In this document: positions 55,200 to 64,000 of the stretch, piece by piece
Position numbering within the stretch: the first letter of the stretch is position 1
How the letters are laid out: each line of letters opens with the position of its first letter
Origin: Anniella stebbinsi
Taxonomy: Eukaryota; Chordata; Lepidosauria; Squamata; Anniellidae
Direction of reading: 5' to 3'
Assembly: GCA_029215795.1 (NCBI GenBank)
Contig: JARDYH010000003.1
Span: forward strand, 172,248,382-172,312,381
DNA length: 64,000 nt
Notes under the pieces: generated by a model
The model's input: the letters and a program-made list of their open reading frames with translations, nothing else
What the model was told of the DNA's origin: nothing
The model's database searches: none
Translations under genes and position numbers: made by a program

Positions 55200-55766
55200 T
55201 TGGGAACACCTGGGCCCCATCTGGACGGTGGCACCTCGGCGCCACGAGGCCTCAGGCTTCCACATTTGTGCCCCTTCCCAGCATCTGCATGGGAAGGAGC
55301 ACAAGGGTGGAGTTGCTGCCCCCGCCCGGTGCTGAGCACAGTGGCGGGGAGAATGGGCAGACAGAGGGGGAGAAATAAAGGGGATGTGAGGCACCCAAAT
55401 CTGGCTCTCCTCCCACTGACCTCCCTCCAGCTGCTCCGTTCCTCCCCCCCCCCCAGTTTTTTATTTTTTATATGTAAATGTGAAGCCGCCACTGCTGCAC
55501 TGAGCACTGGGGAGGGGGGAGGAACGGAGCAGCCAGAGGGAGGTCAGAGGGAGGTGTGCCAGTTTGGGCGCCATGTGTCCCTCTCGTCCTCCCCCCTGGC
55601 TGTCCCATTCTTTCCCCCATTTGTTTTTTTTAAAAAAAAATATCTGTAGATACAATCCTTTGCATCTACAGATAAAAAATGATTTAAAAATAAAAAATGG
55701 GAGGGGAGGAATGGGGCAGCCAGAGGGGGAGAGAGGGATTCATGGCACCCAAACTGGCCCTCTCCC
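55200..55766. repeat. Serial palindromes (GC-rich composite element)
   Basis: Two large hairpins. First: GACCTCCCTCCAGCTGCTCC (about 55420) against GGAGCAGCCAGAGGGAGGTC (about 55525). Second: CCTGGCTGTCCCATTCTTTC (55595) against GGAATGGGGCAGCCAGAGGG (about 55708), with TATCTGTAGATAC/GCATCTACAGATA at its tip. Long frames on both strands come from this symmetry and are not genes. Sequence resuming after the LINE at 56460 may be its continuation. Confidence 0.6.
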
Positions 55767-56459
55767 AGCTGATTTATTTATTTATTTATTTATTACATTT
55801 GTATACCACCCCATAGCCGAAGTTCTCTGGGCGGTTTACATAGGATTAAAACAATTAAAAACAATATACAAAAATTAAAACAGCAAAAACATACAACATA
55901 CATACAATACACACATACATTTAAAACCGCTACAACAGCTACAAAAACAAAAAGCTACAAAAACAAAAAACAAACCCAGGCTCCTCAGATATTGCCAAAT
56001 GCCTGAGAGAAGAGGAAAGTCTTAACCTGGTGCCGAAAAGATAACAATGATGGCACGAGGCGGGCCTCGTCCGGGAGATAATTCCACAGTTGGGGGGCCA
56101 CCACAGAGAAGGCCCTCTCCCTTGTTGCTGACCTCCAAGCTTCCTTCAGCGTAGGCATTCAGAGGAGGGCCTTAGATATTGAACGTAGTGTTTTGGTAGG
56201 TTAATGTCGGGAAAGGTGTTCCATCAGATATTGTGGTCCCAAGCCATGTAAGGCTTTATAGGTTTAAACCAGCACTTTGAATCAGGCTCGGAAACATACA
56301 GGCAGCCAATGCAACCCAGCCAGAGTAGGTCTTATATGCTCGAACCTTCTGGTTCCAGTTATCAATCTGGCCGCTGCATTTTGCACAAGCTGCAGCTTCC
56401 GCACCACCCTCAAAGGCAGCCCCATGTAGAGTGCATTGCAGTAACTTGGAGACCAATCA
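55767..56459 (-). mobile_element. L2-type LINE 3' fragment, 5'-truncated
   Basis: At left, (TTTA)n (55768-55793) is the tail of a minus-strand insertion. The 3' UTR includes ACCACCCCATAGCCGAAG. Coding remains at right: YCNALYMGLPLRVVRKLQLV, QNAARLITGTRR and LHWLPVCFRA. Flanks share CAGCTG (55758-55763 and 56458-56463), a possible short target duplication. Confidence 0.8.
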
Positions 56460-56769
56460 GCTGTCGCCATCTGCTGTGGCAGGCTCTGCAGGAAAAAAAA
56501 GTCGGGGTAAGTGCCCAACTTTTTAAAAGCAGAGTTTAGGGGTTTTGCCCCTCAATGGCTTCCGAGTGGCAGCTGTTTCGTGTACATCACCTGACGCCAC
56601 TCCGAAGCCACCATGGGGAAAAGTGCTCATGTAGAGGTACCCCTGCTCTAGCTATAATCTAGAGTTTATTTTGGCATTTTGTGTACATTAAAAGTCTGCA
56701 TATCCAAATGACTGAAATAATAATTGAAATGTGTATCTGTAACTTGGCTAAATATTTGCTTTTATTATC

Positions 56770-57125
56770 ATTTTGCTACTTTTATTTATTACTTATACTT
56801 CTCTGGGCAATGTACAAAATACTTAAAATTAGTTTTTAAAGGCATGCAATACATATAATACCATCAACATACCACAATAAAACCCATAACCAGAAGAGAA
56901 AATACCGTCTAATGCCAACCACAGTCAAATTTACCTAGTCACATGAAAAGCTAAGACCATCTCATAGAGGTAAAAACAACATAGCCATGATAAAAGAAAA
57001 TACAAAAATATTACTATCAGTCTTACATGACAGTCTTACATTAACTAAGAATCAGAGGATGTTAAAAAAGCCTGTGGGAACAGAAAAGTGTTTGCCCGGC
57101 ACCAAAAAGACACTAATGTAAGCCA
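56770..57125 (-). mobile_element. L2-type LINE 3' end, degraded
   Basis: TTTATTTATTACTTATACTTCTCTGGGCAATGTAC at left, an A-rich UTR complement, then AAGCCTGTGGGAAC and TTTGCCCGGCACC at right. This is the common minus-strand 3' layout of these LINEs. Confidence 0.6.
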
Positions 57126-57129
57126 CTTA

Positions 57130-58862
57130 TCTTTTTTGAACGTTGACTTTATATTCTTCAGTGAAAGAGATATAAAAAGCTGTTATTTTTTATCCAGTGA
57201 TCAATACTTGTGCTCATTTCCCCCATAAACAAACATCTTGTTACATTACCCTGAGGTTCTGAACTCAAGACCATAATAAACTTCTGGGATTATTTTTTGC
57301 TTTTTTATTATTGTTATTAAAAGGTCATCCTAGTTACTATGCTTTCTTTTTCCCTTGGACAATATCTCCCAGCTGAGCTTGGGCATTCACCAAACTCCAA
57401 CCGACACTGTAGGTCATTATAGATTAAGTGCTGTTTATGTAGCAACATAGCTCTAAAAGCCTCTGGCAAATTTACACAAAAAGGACTGCAGTTCTGACAT
57501 TATGTGTACATTAGCTGCATAATAATGGATAGGAGTAATAATCTTGGAAACAATATTAGATGTTCATGGGCTCTTTAAAAGAATGCTTCAATGCTATGAT
57601 ATAGGGTTCCAAGCATGCAGCAGTGAGACAGAGAATGTAAACTGTCCCATCCATTTCAATGGAGAGGCAGCTTTAGATGCACAATAAACAGAGTAATCCT
57701 TGTGGATGAGGGACATCTGCATCAACGTTAGGAGCTCCATGTCCTCAACAGGATATGGGATACTAAGAATATTTATAAAGTTAATATACTCACTTGGATA
57801 TGACCTATCTGATCCATGTCTTACTGAGAGGTAAACATAATGTAACAATTTAACACACACACATGCCACACCACTGCCCAGGGTCTATCTTGATTTAGAA
57901 CAAGACCAAGTGGGATTATAGAATGTTCACGCAGTGATAAGAGAGCCAATTGAAGTTGTTTAATTGGTTATATCCAACAAATTTAATTAATTTCAAACCA
58001 CTGATAGTATGAACCAGAAAAAAATGCATTACAATATAGAAGTAACACAGTTTATATAGCCTATACCTCTAAAGACATACTAAAGTATATTATTCAGAAG
58101 AAAAGGTCAGGACAATAAGCAGTACATAGCTTTAGGGTGGGTTTATCCCATCATTTTTATAAGGCAATCTCTCTACAGGATCATAAATCCCTGAAATTAT
58201 TCTATTGTTTTCATGTCCTTATAATATGAGCTGCTACCTGTGACAAACATCAGTTGTTTCACAGGTTTATTAAAGGCAGGGATGGGACTTGAAAATTTGC
58301 AGTAGTCTTTTCAAAGCCATAAGAGCCATGGTGGTCAAGAAAATAATGTTCCATTCGTCTGTCATAGCAAGAGCTGTATTAGGTATGGAGTGGGAAGCAG
58401 GATGGCTCTGGGCTCTGGGCTCAGAGGTTCAACAGCATCCCAATGAGCCCAATCTGGCACTAGTCACAGCACTCCAGGGAGAATTCTAGGCACTTTCTCA
58501 TGTACAGGGGTGGACCTGGGACCAAGGACTTGTCTCTCCCTTGAACCCTAGTGTCCAAGTATGGCCTCCAAAGATGAACCTCAAACACATAGGAGCATAT
58601 GGATACAAACATTATCATGAGCCTTTTAATGTTTCCAGTCTGTACCCACTGGGGTTGGAACTTCTAAAGGACCTGAGGTGACTAGCCTACTTAGTCCTTG
58701 CTGGGACAACGGCCCCCTTAATGAGGAGTTACTCATGTCCTGCAAAGTGCTATCCAAGGTTATAATAGTTGTCTGCCTTGTTTGCCAAACATGATTTGCC
58801 ATACTGGATGTGATCTTGCTGTATCAAATGTGACTTGGCCTATTCTCTATATCAGAGTAGCT
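57130..58862. other. Unannotated interval
   Basis: No gene or element recognised on either strand. Confidence 0.35.
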
Positions 58863-58870
58863 GTTAGTAC
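58863..58870 (+). repeat. Left 8-bp target duplication
   Basis: GTTAGTAC, identical to 60893-60900. Confidence 0.9.
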
Positions 58871-59102
58871 TAGGGATGTGCACTGGATCGGACCCGAACC
58901 ACGATCCGAGTCCAGTCCACTGGGAAATCGGATAAATTATCCGATTTCCGATCTGACAGCTGGATTGGCCGATCCAATCCGAACCGGTCCGAAAAGGCTC
59001 CGAACCGGATCGGCGGATCGGCGGATCGGCGGGCGCCCACTGGCGCCCACCGCCGCTTCCATTGGCGGGCGCCAGCGGGCGCCCGCCGATGAAAGTGGAC
59101 AG

Positions 59103-60500
59103 CGGGGGGGGAGGAGGGGGGGAGGAGGGGGCGCTTACCTTCCCGGCCCGGCCGCTCCCGTCCGGCGGCGGCAGCTACTACCAGCGGGCTCCGCGGCCTG
59201 TTCCAGGGTGGTGCGCCGGGTGATGTCATCACCCAGCACGCTACTCTAGAGCAGGCCGCGGAGCCCGCTGGTAGTAGCCGCCGGCCCCAGACGGGAGCGG
59301 ACGGGCCGAGAAGGTAAGCAGGGGGTGTGTGGAGGGGAGGAGGGGGCGCGCGGAGGGGGGAGGGGGCCCTTACCTTGCCGGCCCGGCCGCTCTCGTCCGG
59401 CGGCGGCGACTACTACCAGCAGGCTCTGCGGCCTACTCCAGGGTGGCGTGCCGGGTGATGTCATCACCCGGCGCGCTACTCGAGAGTAGGCCGCGGAGCC
59501 CGCTGGTAGTAGCCGCCGGCCCCGGACGGGAGCGGACGGGCCGAGAAGGTAAGCAGGGGGTGCGTGGAGGGGAGGAGGGGGCGCGCGGAGGGGGGAGGGG
59601 GCCCTTACCTTGCCGGCCCGTCCGCTCCCGTCCGGTGGCGGCGACTACTACCAGCAGGCTCTGCGGCCTACTCCAGGGTGGCGTGCCGGGTGATGTCATC
59701 ACCCGGCGCGCTACTCGAGAGTAGGCCGCGGAGCCCGCTGGTAGTAGCCGCCAGCCCCGGACGGGAGCGGACGGGCCGAGAAGGTAAGCAGGGGGTACGT
59801 GGAGGGGAGGAGGGGGCGCGCGGAGGGGGGAGGGGGCCCTTACCTTGCCGGCCCAGCCGCTCCCGTCCGGCGGTGGCGACTACTACCAGCAGGCTCCGCG
59901 GCCTACTCCAGGGTGGCGCGCCGGGTGATGTCATCACCCGGCGCGCTACTCGAGAGTAGGCCGCGGAGCCCGCTGGTAGTAGCCGCCGGCCCCGGACGGG
60001 AGCGGACAGGCCGAGAAGGTAAGCAGGGGTTGCATGGAGGGGAGGAGGGGGCGCGCGGAGGGGGGAGGGGGCCCTTACCTTGCCGGCCCGGCCGCTCCCG
60101 TCCGGCGGCGGCGACTACTACCAGCAGGCTCCGCGGCCTACTCCAGGGTGGCGCGCCGGGTGATGTCATCACCCGGCGCGCTACTCGAGAGTAGGCCGCG
60201 GAGCCCGCTGGTAGTAGCCGCCAGCGCCGGACGGGAGCGGACGGGCTGAGAAGGTAAGCAGGGGGTGCGTGGAGGGGAGGAGGGGGCGCGCGGAGGGGGG
60301 AGGGGGCCCTTACCTTGCCGGCCCGGCCGCTCCCATCTGGCGGCGGCGACTACTACCAGCAGGCTCCGCGGCCTACTCCAGGGTGGCGCGCCGGGTGATG
60401 TCATCACCCGGCGCGCTACTCGAGAGTAGGCCGCGGAGCCCGCTGGTAGTAGCCGCCGGCGCCAGACGGGAGCGGATGGGCCGAGAAGGTAAGCAGTGGC
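59103..60500. repeat. Tandem array of 235-bp palindromic units
   Basis: Five near-identical 235-bp units (starts near 59326, 59561, 59796, 60031, 60266), preceded by one shorter diverged unit (59103-59325). Each unit is itself an imperfect inverted repeat: CTTACCTTGCCGGCCCGGCC and CAGGCTCCGCGGCCTACTC on the left arm pair with GAGTAGGCCGCGGAGCCCGC and AGAAGGTAAGCAG on the right. The centre is CGGGTGATGTCATCACCCG, which resembles a decayed cAMP-response-type site. Overlapping 89- and 131-codon frames recur every 235 bp on both strands and are compositional. Confidence 0.92.
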
Positions 60501-60689
60501 GGGGAAGGGGGCTTACCCCCCCTGGAGCCGTCTGCTTCTATCCGCTGGCGCCCGCGGGCGCCAGCGGATGGAAGCGGACGGCCCCAGGGGGGGTAGGGAG
60601 CGCGGGGGAGGGGGCTTACCTGCCGGGGCCGTCCACAGCGGACGGCCCCGGGGGGGAGGGAGTTAGGCCCCCCCTCACCCACCCGCCGC

Positions 60690-60745
60690 CATTTTTTCCT
60701 CATAGACTTGCATTGCAATGCAAGTCTATGGGGAAAAAAATGGCG
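60690..60745. repeat. Large perfect-core hairpin
   Basis: A 30-bp perfect palindrome at 60701-60730 (arm CATAGACTTGCATTG), extended by T-rich and A-rich flanks CCATTTTTTCC and GGGAAAAAAATGG. The truncated copy ends inside this palindrome. Confidence 0.85.
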
Positions 60746-60892
60746 GCCGATCCAAAAATTTACGATTTTTGGGTCGGGATCGGACTCGATCCGGTCCGGG
60801 GGGCCTCCGATTTTGTCCGAACCGGTCCGTGACAAAATTGGAGGTCCCGATCCGGGTCCCGATCCGATCCGGGGGGTCCGTGCACACCCCTA

Positions 60893-60900
60893 GTTAGTAC
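60893..60900 (+). repeat. Right 8-bp target duplication
   Basis: GTTAGTAC, identical to 58863-58870. Confidence 0.9.
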
Positions 60901-61490
60901 ACACCTTGATCTCCCCATGTTGACCAGGAAGGTCTGAAGACAGACTACAACCATGGAGTTCCCTTCCATGGAACTGGTTTTTCCCCTGGGTCCCTCCCTA
61001 GCCAGAATGGACAGTGCCTTGACATAAAGAGCTATCACTAAGCTATCATTTTGCATAAAAATGGTGGATCGACCTTTTTTATAAAGGGCCCTTTACACAA
61101 TCATTACAGTTATAAATGAGCGCTTCACGGCCACCATTTCCATAAATAGCTCTTAACGAAAAAGGCTAAGCCATCACTTTTATGCAAAATGGCCGCTTGG
61201 TGAGGAGTGGGCAGTCACATACTTGCCCCACTCAGCATGCACCAAGTTGAGCAAACATGGGGATCCACAGACTGGTATCTGGGGAGGGTGAGCCAATGAC
61301 AAACCACTGAGCTTCAATCCCCAATCAGATACCCACACCATCCCAAGTTCAGCCCAATGTGGTTAAAGTCTGTCTTCAGTCTGTTTTCAACAGGCCAAGG
61401 TTGGGGTGGACAGGGCAGGGCTTATGTGTCCCCACTAGTGCTTCCTAAAGCAACCCTGGAAATGAGCCAAAATGCCAATTTCTGCAATGG
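60901..61490. other. Unannotated interval
   Basis: Some AAATGGTGG, AAATGGCCGC and ACCATTTCC words recur (61055-61200), but no end or coding motif was seen. Confidence 0.35.
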
Positions 61491-61491
61491 A

Positions 61492-61494
<3 letters not shown>

Positions 61495-61539
<45 letters not shown>

Positions 61540-61785
61540 TTATTTCTTACCTGTAACAAATACAAAACACCATAAAATACATATAACTAATTAAAAGCAT
61601 GTAAAACAAAAACATTATAAAAAGACATCTTAAAATTCAACTGGGTAGGCCTGCTGGAAGAGATCAGTCTTCATGGCTTTCTTAAATTTCAAGAGACTGC
61701 TAAGTTGATGAATCTCTCCCGGCAGGCCATTCCACAGTCTGGGAGTGGCAGAAGAAAATGTTCAGCAGAGCATATAAAAAGGAGA
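61495..61785 (-). mobile_element. L2-type LINE 3' end with (AAT)n tail
   Basis: An (AAT)n microsatellite at 61495-61538 is the tail side. The minus strand then encodes the family C-terminus (LPGEIHQLSSLLKFKKAMKT followed by DLFQQAYP). 5'-truncated. Confidence 0.75.
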
Positions 61786-62944
61786 ACTGCTAACCTATCC
61801 TGTTCCAGAAAGAAGTTTTTTGGATCATTTCCAGGGTTACTCTGAGAAGCGTGAGCTTGTTGTTGTGCTGATGGTAGACCCTGCAGACATAGCATCATCA
61901 TCAGACGCACATGGGCAGCATTGCATACTGCCCCAAGGAAGGCATGAAAGAGCCATTCTCCTATTGCCTAATCCTCAGCTTGGCCTTTTCTGCTAGTTTC
62001 CATCTATCTGTCTCAAATGTATAAAATTTACATATTTTACTTTACATCGCAGGAGACATACAATGGGGGGGGGGAATCATGCTTCATAAGTTTGCCACCA
62101 TATTTCACTTGCAGTGCTCAGCTGAGAAACCAAACTGAATATTAGCAATATACTTCTCAAAAAGACTTTTACGTCCCCTAGAGCAGAAAGTTTGTTCTGT
62201 GTGTTTGTGCGAGAAAGAGAACTGGGGGAAAATGGAATGAAACACAGTAAACAGGAGCAGCTGAGTTTGATTAATATTTGTTTGAGCTCATTTAACTTGC
62301 CTGAACCTCTTTTCAATCTCTTCAACTCAAAATCATTTTGAAAATGTTGCTTGATTCTGTAATCTATCCCCATTCCTTCAGGTTGCCTAGAAATATTTAC
62401 AGACGAGCATGCTATTAAACTGAAGTCATAAACTCTTCCTGTACAGTGTCAATTCCCAAGATTCATGTCTTATGCATTAGCAATCCAGTTTTTCACAGTT
62501 CAGCTTGCTGGTTACTCTATTCTACCATGAACAAATTTAACGGCATTATAGTTTGGTCTCCCTGCCTTGGTCATTTTGTGTAAATCAGCAATAAAACAGG
62601 CCCTGGTTCAGATATTGTTCCTTGTAGAATCCCTCGGTACATTTCTTCCAATTGAGATTTTTAAGGCAGCCTTCCATTTTGTCCTTTTGGTTCATAGATA
62701 TATGTCAATGTACACAAACAATTTCATATAACCATAAAATATCATAATACCAACCAATTATATACCCGTTGTATAAAAGAAAAACTACTACAAATACAAA
62801 ATTCAATTAATGAAAGTGTTTCAGTTTAACATATTGTGTTAAGAGCTTTCCATGCTTACTAAAGCTCTAAAATGCTGGAAAATGCCTGCTGTTAAGGGCC
62901 ATACCACACCCTTAATAAATGTGCTATCCAGGCCATATGCATAT

Positions 62945-63076
62945 GGGCCAGATCTACACCAAGCAGAATATAACACTTTGAAAACAGTTTGTAAACTGTA
63001 TATGGATTGTGATATGGGCCTCAACAGTTGCAAAACTGTTATAAACCATTTTAAAGCAGTAGTGTAGATCCTGCCA
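62945..63076. mobile_element. Palindromic MITE (GATCTACAC family)
   Basis: Ends GGGCCAGATCTACACC and AGTGTAGATCCTGCC, with interior AACAGTTTGTAAACTGT and AAAACTGTTATAAACC words in inverted arrangement. Target duplication not clear. Confidence 0.55.
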
Positions 63077-63369
63077 TGGTATGGTACCCTATGGTTTGTT
63101 AACTGTAGCTTGTTCTATCTTCATCGCTACCTTGGATGTCTGTCAATGGTACAGTGGTGAACCTACGCCCAATATTTGTCTTTTTACTGGAATAGACACA
63201 TAGAATCTATGCAACTGATGTTGTCACATGCAACTGCTAAAAATAAATAATATAAACAAACAAACAAATAATAATTGGTATACTTCTGTAAGAACCTGCC
63301 CAGCTGCTTAGGATCAACATCTGACTGTAGTAACCACTGTAGCAATTCATTCATGGGAATAGGTACATG

Positions 63370-63435
63370 TTTTAGCTATATATGTTTTAATAATTGTACA
63401 TGTTCTAATTTGTAAAGCCGCCTTGAGTCATGATG

Positions 63436-63472
<37 letters not shown>
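63370..63472 (+). mobile_element. LINE/SINE 3' tail with (AAT)n
   Basis: TTGTAAAGCCGCCTTGAGTC, then GATGATAATAAT repeats. This is the usual 3' terminus of L2-type elements and squamate SINEs. No further 5' sequence is recognisable. Confidence 0.5.
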
Positions 63473-63604
63473 ACACCAACATCCAGAAAGCAGTCATAAT
63501 TAAAACATGCTCAGTTGTCAAGAAATTCCTGAAAAAAGACAGCATGACTTGGCACAGCCTGTCATGTCCATCTAGAAAAACAACCATGAGTGAGAAAGAG
63601 ATAC
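63473..63604 (+). pseudogene. Possible LINE C-terminal scrap between microsatellites
   Basis: The frame reads IQKAVIIKTCSVVKKFLKK, which recalls the C-terminal end of some R2/R4-clade non-LTR ORFs (pattern IQK-x-LL-x-T-x-x-ILRK-x-L). It is short and bracketed by (AAT)n runs, so the assignment is weak. Confidence 0.25.
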
Positions 63605-63625
63605 ATAATAATAATAATAATAATA

Positions 63626-63657
<32 letters not shown>

Positions 63658-63658
63658 A
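63605..63658. repeat. (AAT)n(GAT)n compound microsatellite
   Basis: Seven or eight AAT units followed by about ten GAT units. Confidence 0.9.
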
Positions 63659-63782
63659 TGGCATGAACAATGGGAGACAGGAATTCTCACTCTTACATGT
63701 AATCAGAGAGAACTACAGATGAGCAGAATCCCCCAAGTCTGTTCCATTTTCTCACCACTATTGGGCTAATTCCTAGGTTGTG

Positions 63783-64000
63783 TAGGATGACCAGATAAAA
63801 TCCAGGTTAGGGCTCATGTAACTTTAACAGTTGTAGAGAAAAGGGAATTTCAGCCAGTGTCATTTGTATGCAATTAATTCCTAGTGAAATTCCCTCTTCA
63901 TCACAACTGTTAAAAATGCATGCACTATACTAGAGTGACCATATATAAAAGAAGGCAGGGCCCCTGCAACTTTAACAGTTGTGATGAAGAGGGAATATCA
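63783..64000. mobile_element. hAT-like MITE cut by the window end
   Basis: Starts TAGGATGACCAGATAAAATC and continues with GGGCTCATGTAACTTTAACA, GGGAATTTCAGCCAGTGTCA and the central CTAGAGTGACCATATA, as in 40389-40710. The right half lies beyond the window. Confidence 0.8.

Larger units (their letters stand above)
58871..60892. mobile_element. Complete 2.0-kb GC-rich hAT-like element (GATCCG family)
   Basis: Starts TAGGGATGTGCACTGGATCG and ends GGGGGTCCGTGCACACCCCTA, with a perfect 8-bp duplication GTTAGTAC. Both subterminal regions are dense in GATCCG/CGGATC, GATCGG and TCCGAACC words. The core is a tandem array of palindromic 235-bp units (59103-60500), followed by a large hairpin (about 60690-60745). 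GC content of the core is extreme and CpG is undepleted. No transposase. A truncated relative lies at 439-1246. Confidence 0.92.

Noticed and set aside
55092..55649. 185-codon plus frame and 133-codon minus frame
   Set aside because: Symmetric hairpins and C/G-rich tracts create open frames on both strands; no domain.
59100..60500. CRISPR-like array
   Set aside because: Unit length of 235 bp without distinct spacers, vertebrate context, and location inside a transposon with target duplications.
58863..60900. Recurrent 89- and 131-codon frames on both strands at 235-bp spacing
   Set aside because: They result from a GC-rich tandem palindrome with few stop codons. Their phase changes between units (235 is not a multiple of three), they overlap on opposite strands and show no known domain.

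Overview
The window is non-coding, repeat-dense DNA from a vertebrate, most likely a squamate reptile (lizard or snake). The indicators are tRNA-derived SINEs with the head, body and tail of the squamate Sauria SINE family, a lizard-type full-length L1, L2/Vingi-group LINEs with (TTTA)n or (AAT)n tails, two tyrosine-recombinase (DIRS-order, Ngaro-like) retrotransposons carrying an SGNH-hydrolase domain, and many hAT-like and Harbinger-like non-autonomous elements. I found no host gene exon, tRNA or rRNA gene that I can defend. All sizeable open frames belong to transposable elements or to GC-rich repeats.

Layout. 1-1.25 kb: a short hAT-like MITE and a truncated GC-rich hAT-like element. 1.74-9.7 kb: a minus-strand Ngaro-like element (3' UTR, SGNH hydrolase, tyrosine recombinase), split by a nearly intact 5.85-kb plus-strand L1 (2751-8604) flanked by a perfect 15-bp target duplication. 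9.7-17 kb: degraded duplications, a composite SINE tandem array, hairpin-rich GC sequence and diverged tandem repeats. 17.4 kb: a small element built from GCGC words. 20.2-23.4 kb: a minus-strand LINE (endonuclease plus reverse transcriptase) with its 5' end present and its 3' end missing. 24.28-26.98 kb: a 2.7-kb hAT-like element with perfect 8-bp target duplications and an internal 12-copy minisatellite. 27-28.6 kb: an older LINE fragment with a MITE in it. 29.8-33.7 kb: several MITEs. About 34.95-41 kb: the second Ngaro-like element on the plus strand (gag, RT, RNase H, recombinase, SGNH hydrolase), with a MITE inside its 3' UTR. 41-46.3 kb: a Harbinger-like element and SINE remnants. 47.8-49.7 kb: a long, young inverted repeat. 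49.8-52.5 kb: tandem repeats, a hAT-like element with a Sauria SINE inside it, and a LINE 3' end with a MITE inside it. 54-57 kb: LINE 3' ends and palindromes. 58.87-60.89 kb: a 2.0-kb hAT-like element with perfect 8-bp target duplications whose core is a tandem array of 235-bp, very GC-rich palindromic units. 61.5-64 kb: LINE tails, microsatellites and a MITE cut by the window end.

How the parts relate. The window records layered transposition: Ngaro elements are the older substrate, L2-type LINEs and SINEs intermediate, and L1, some hAT-like elements and the inverted repeat comparatively young. Several non-autonomous elements share the terminal start TAGGGATGTGCA but have quite different iterated subterminal words (GATCCG versus ATCGTATC). 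This suggests a group of DNA elements diversifying in their subterminal repeats. None encodes a transposase here, so mobility would depend on enzymes elsewhere in the genome.
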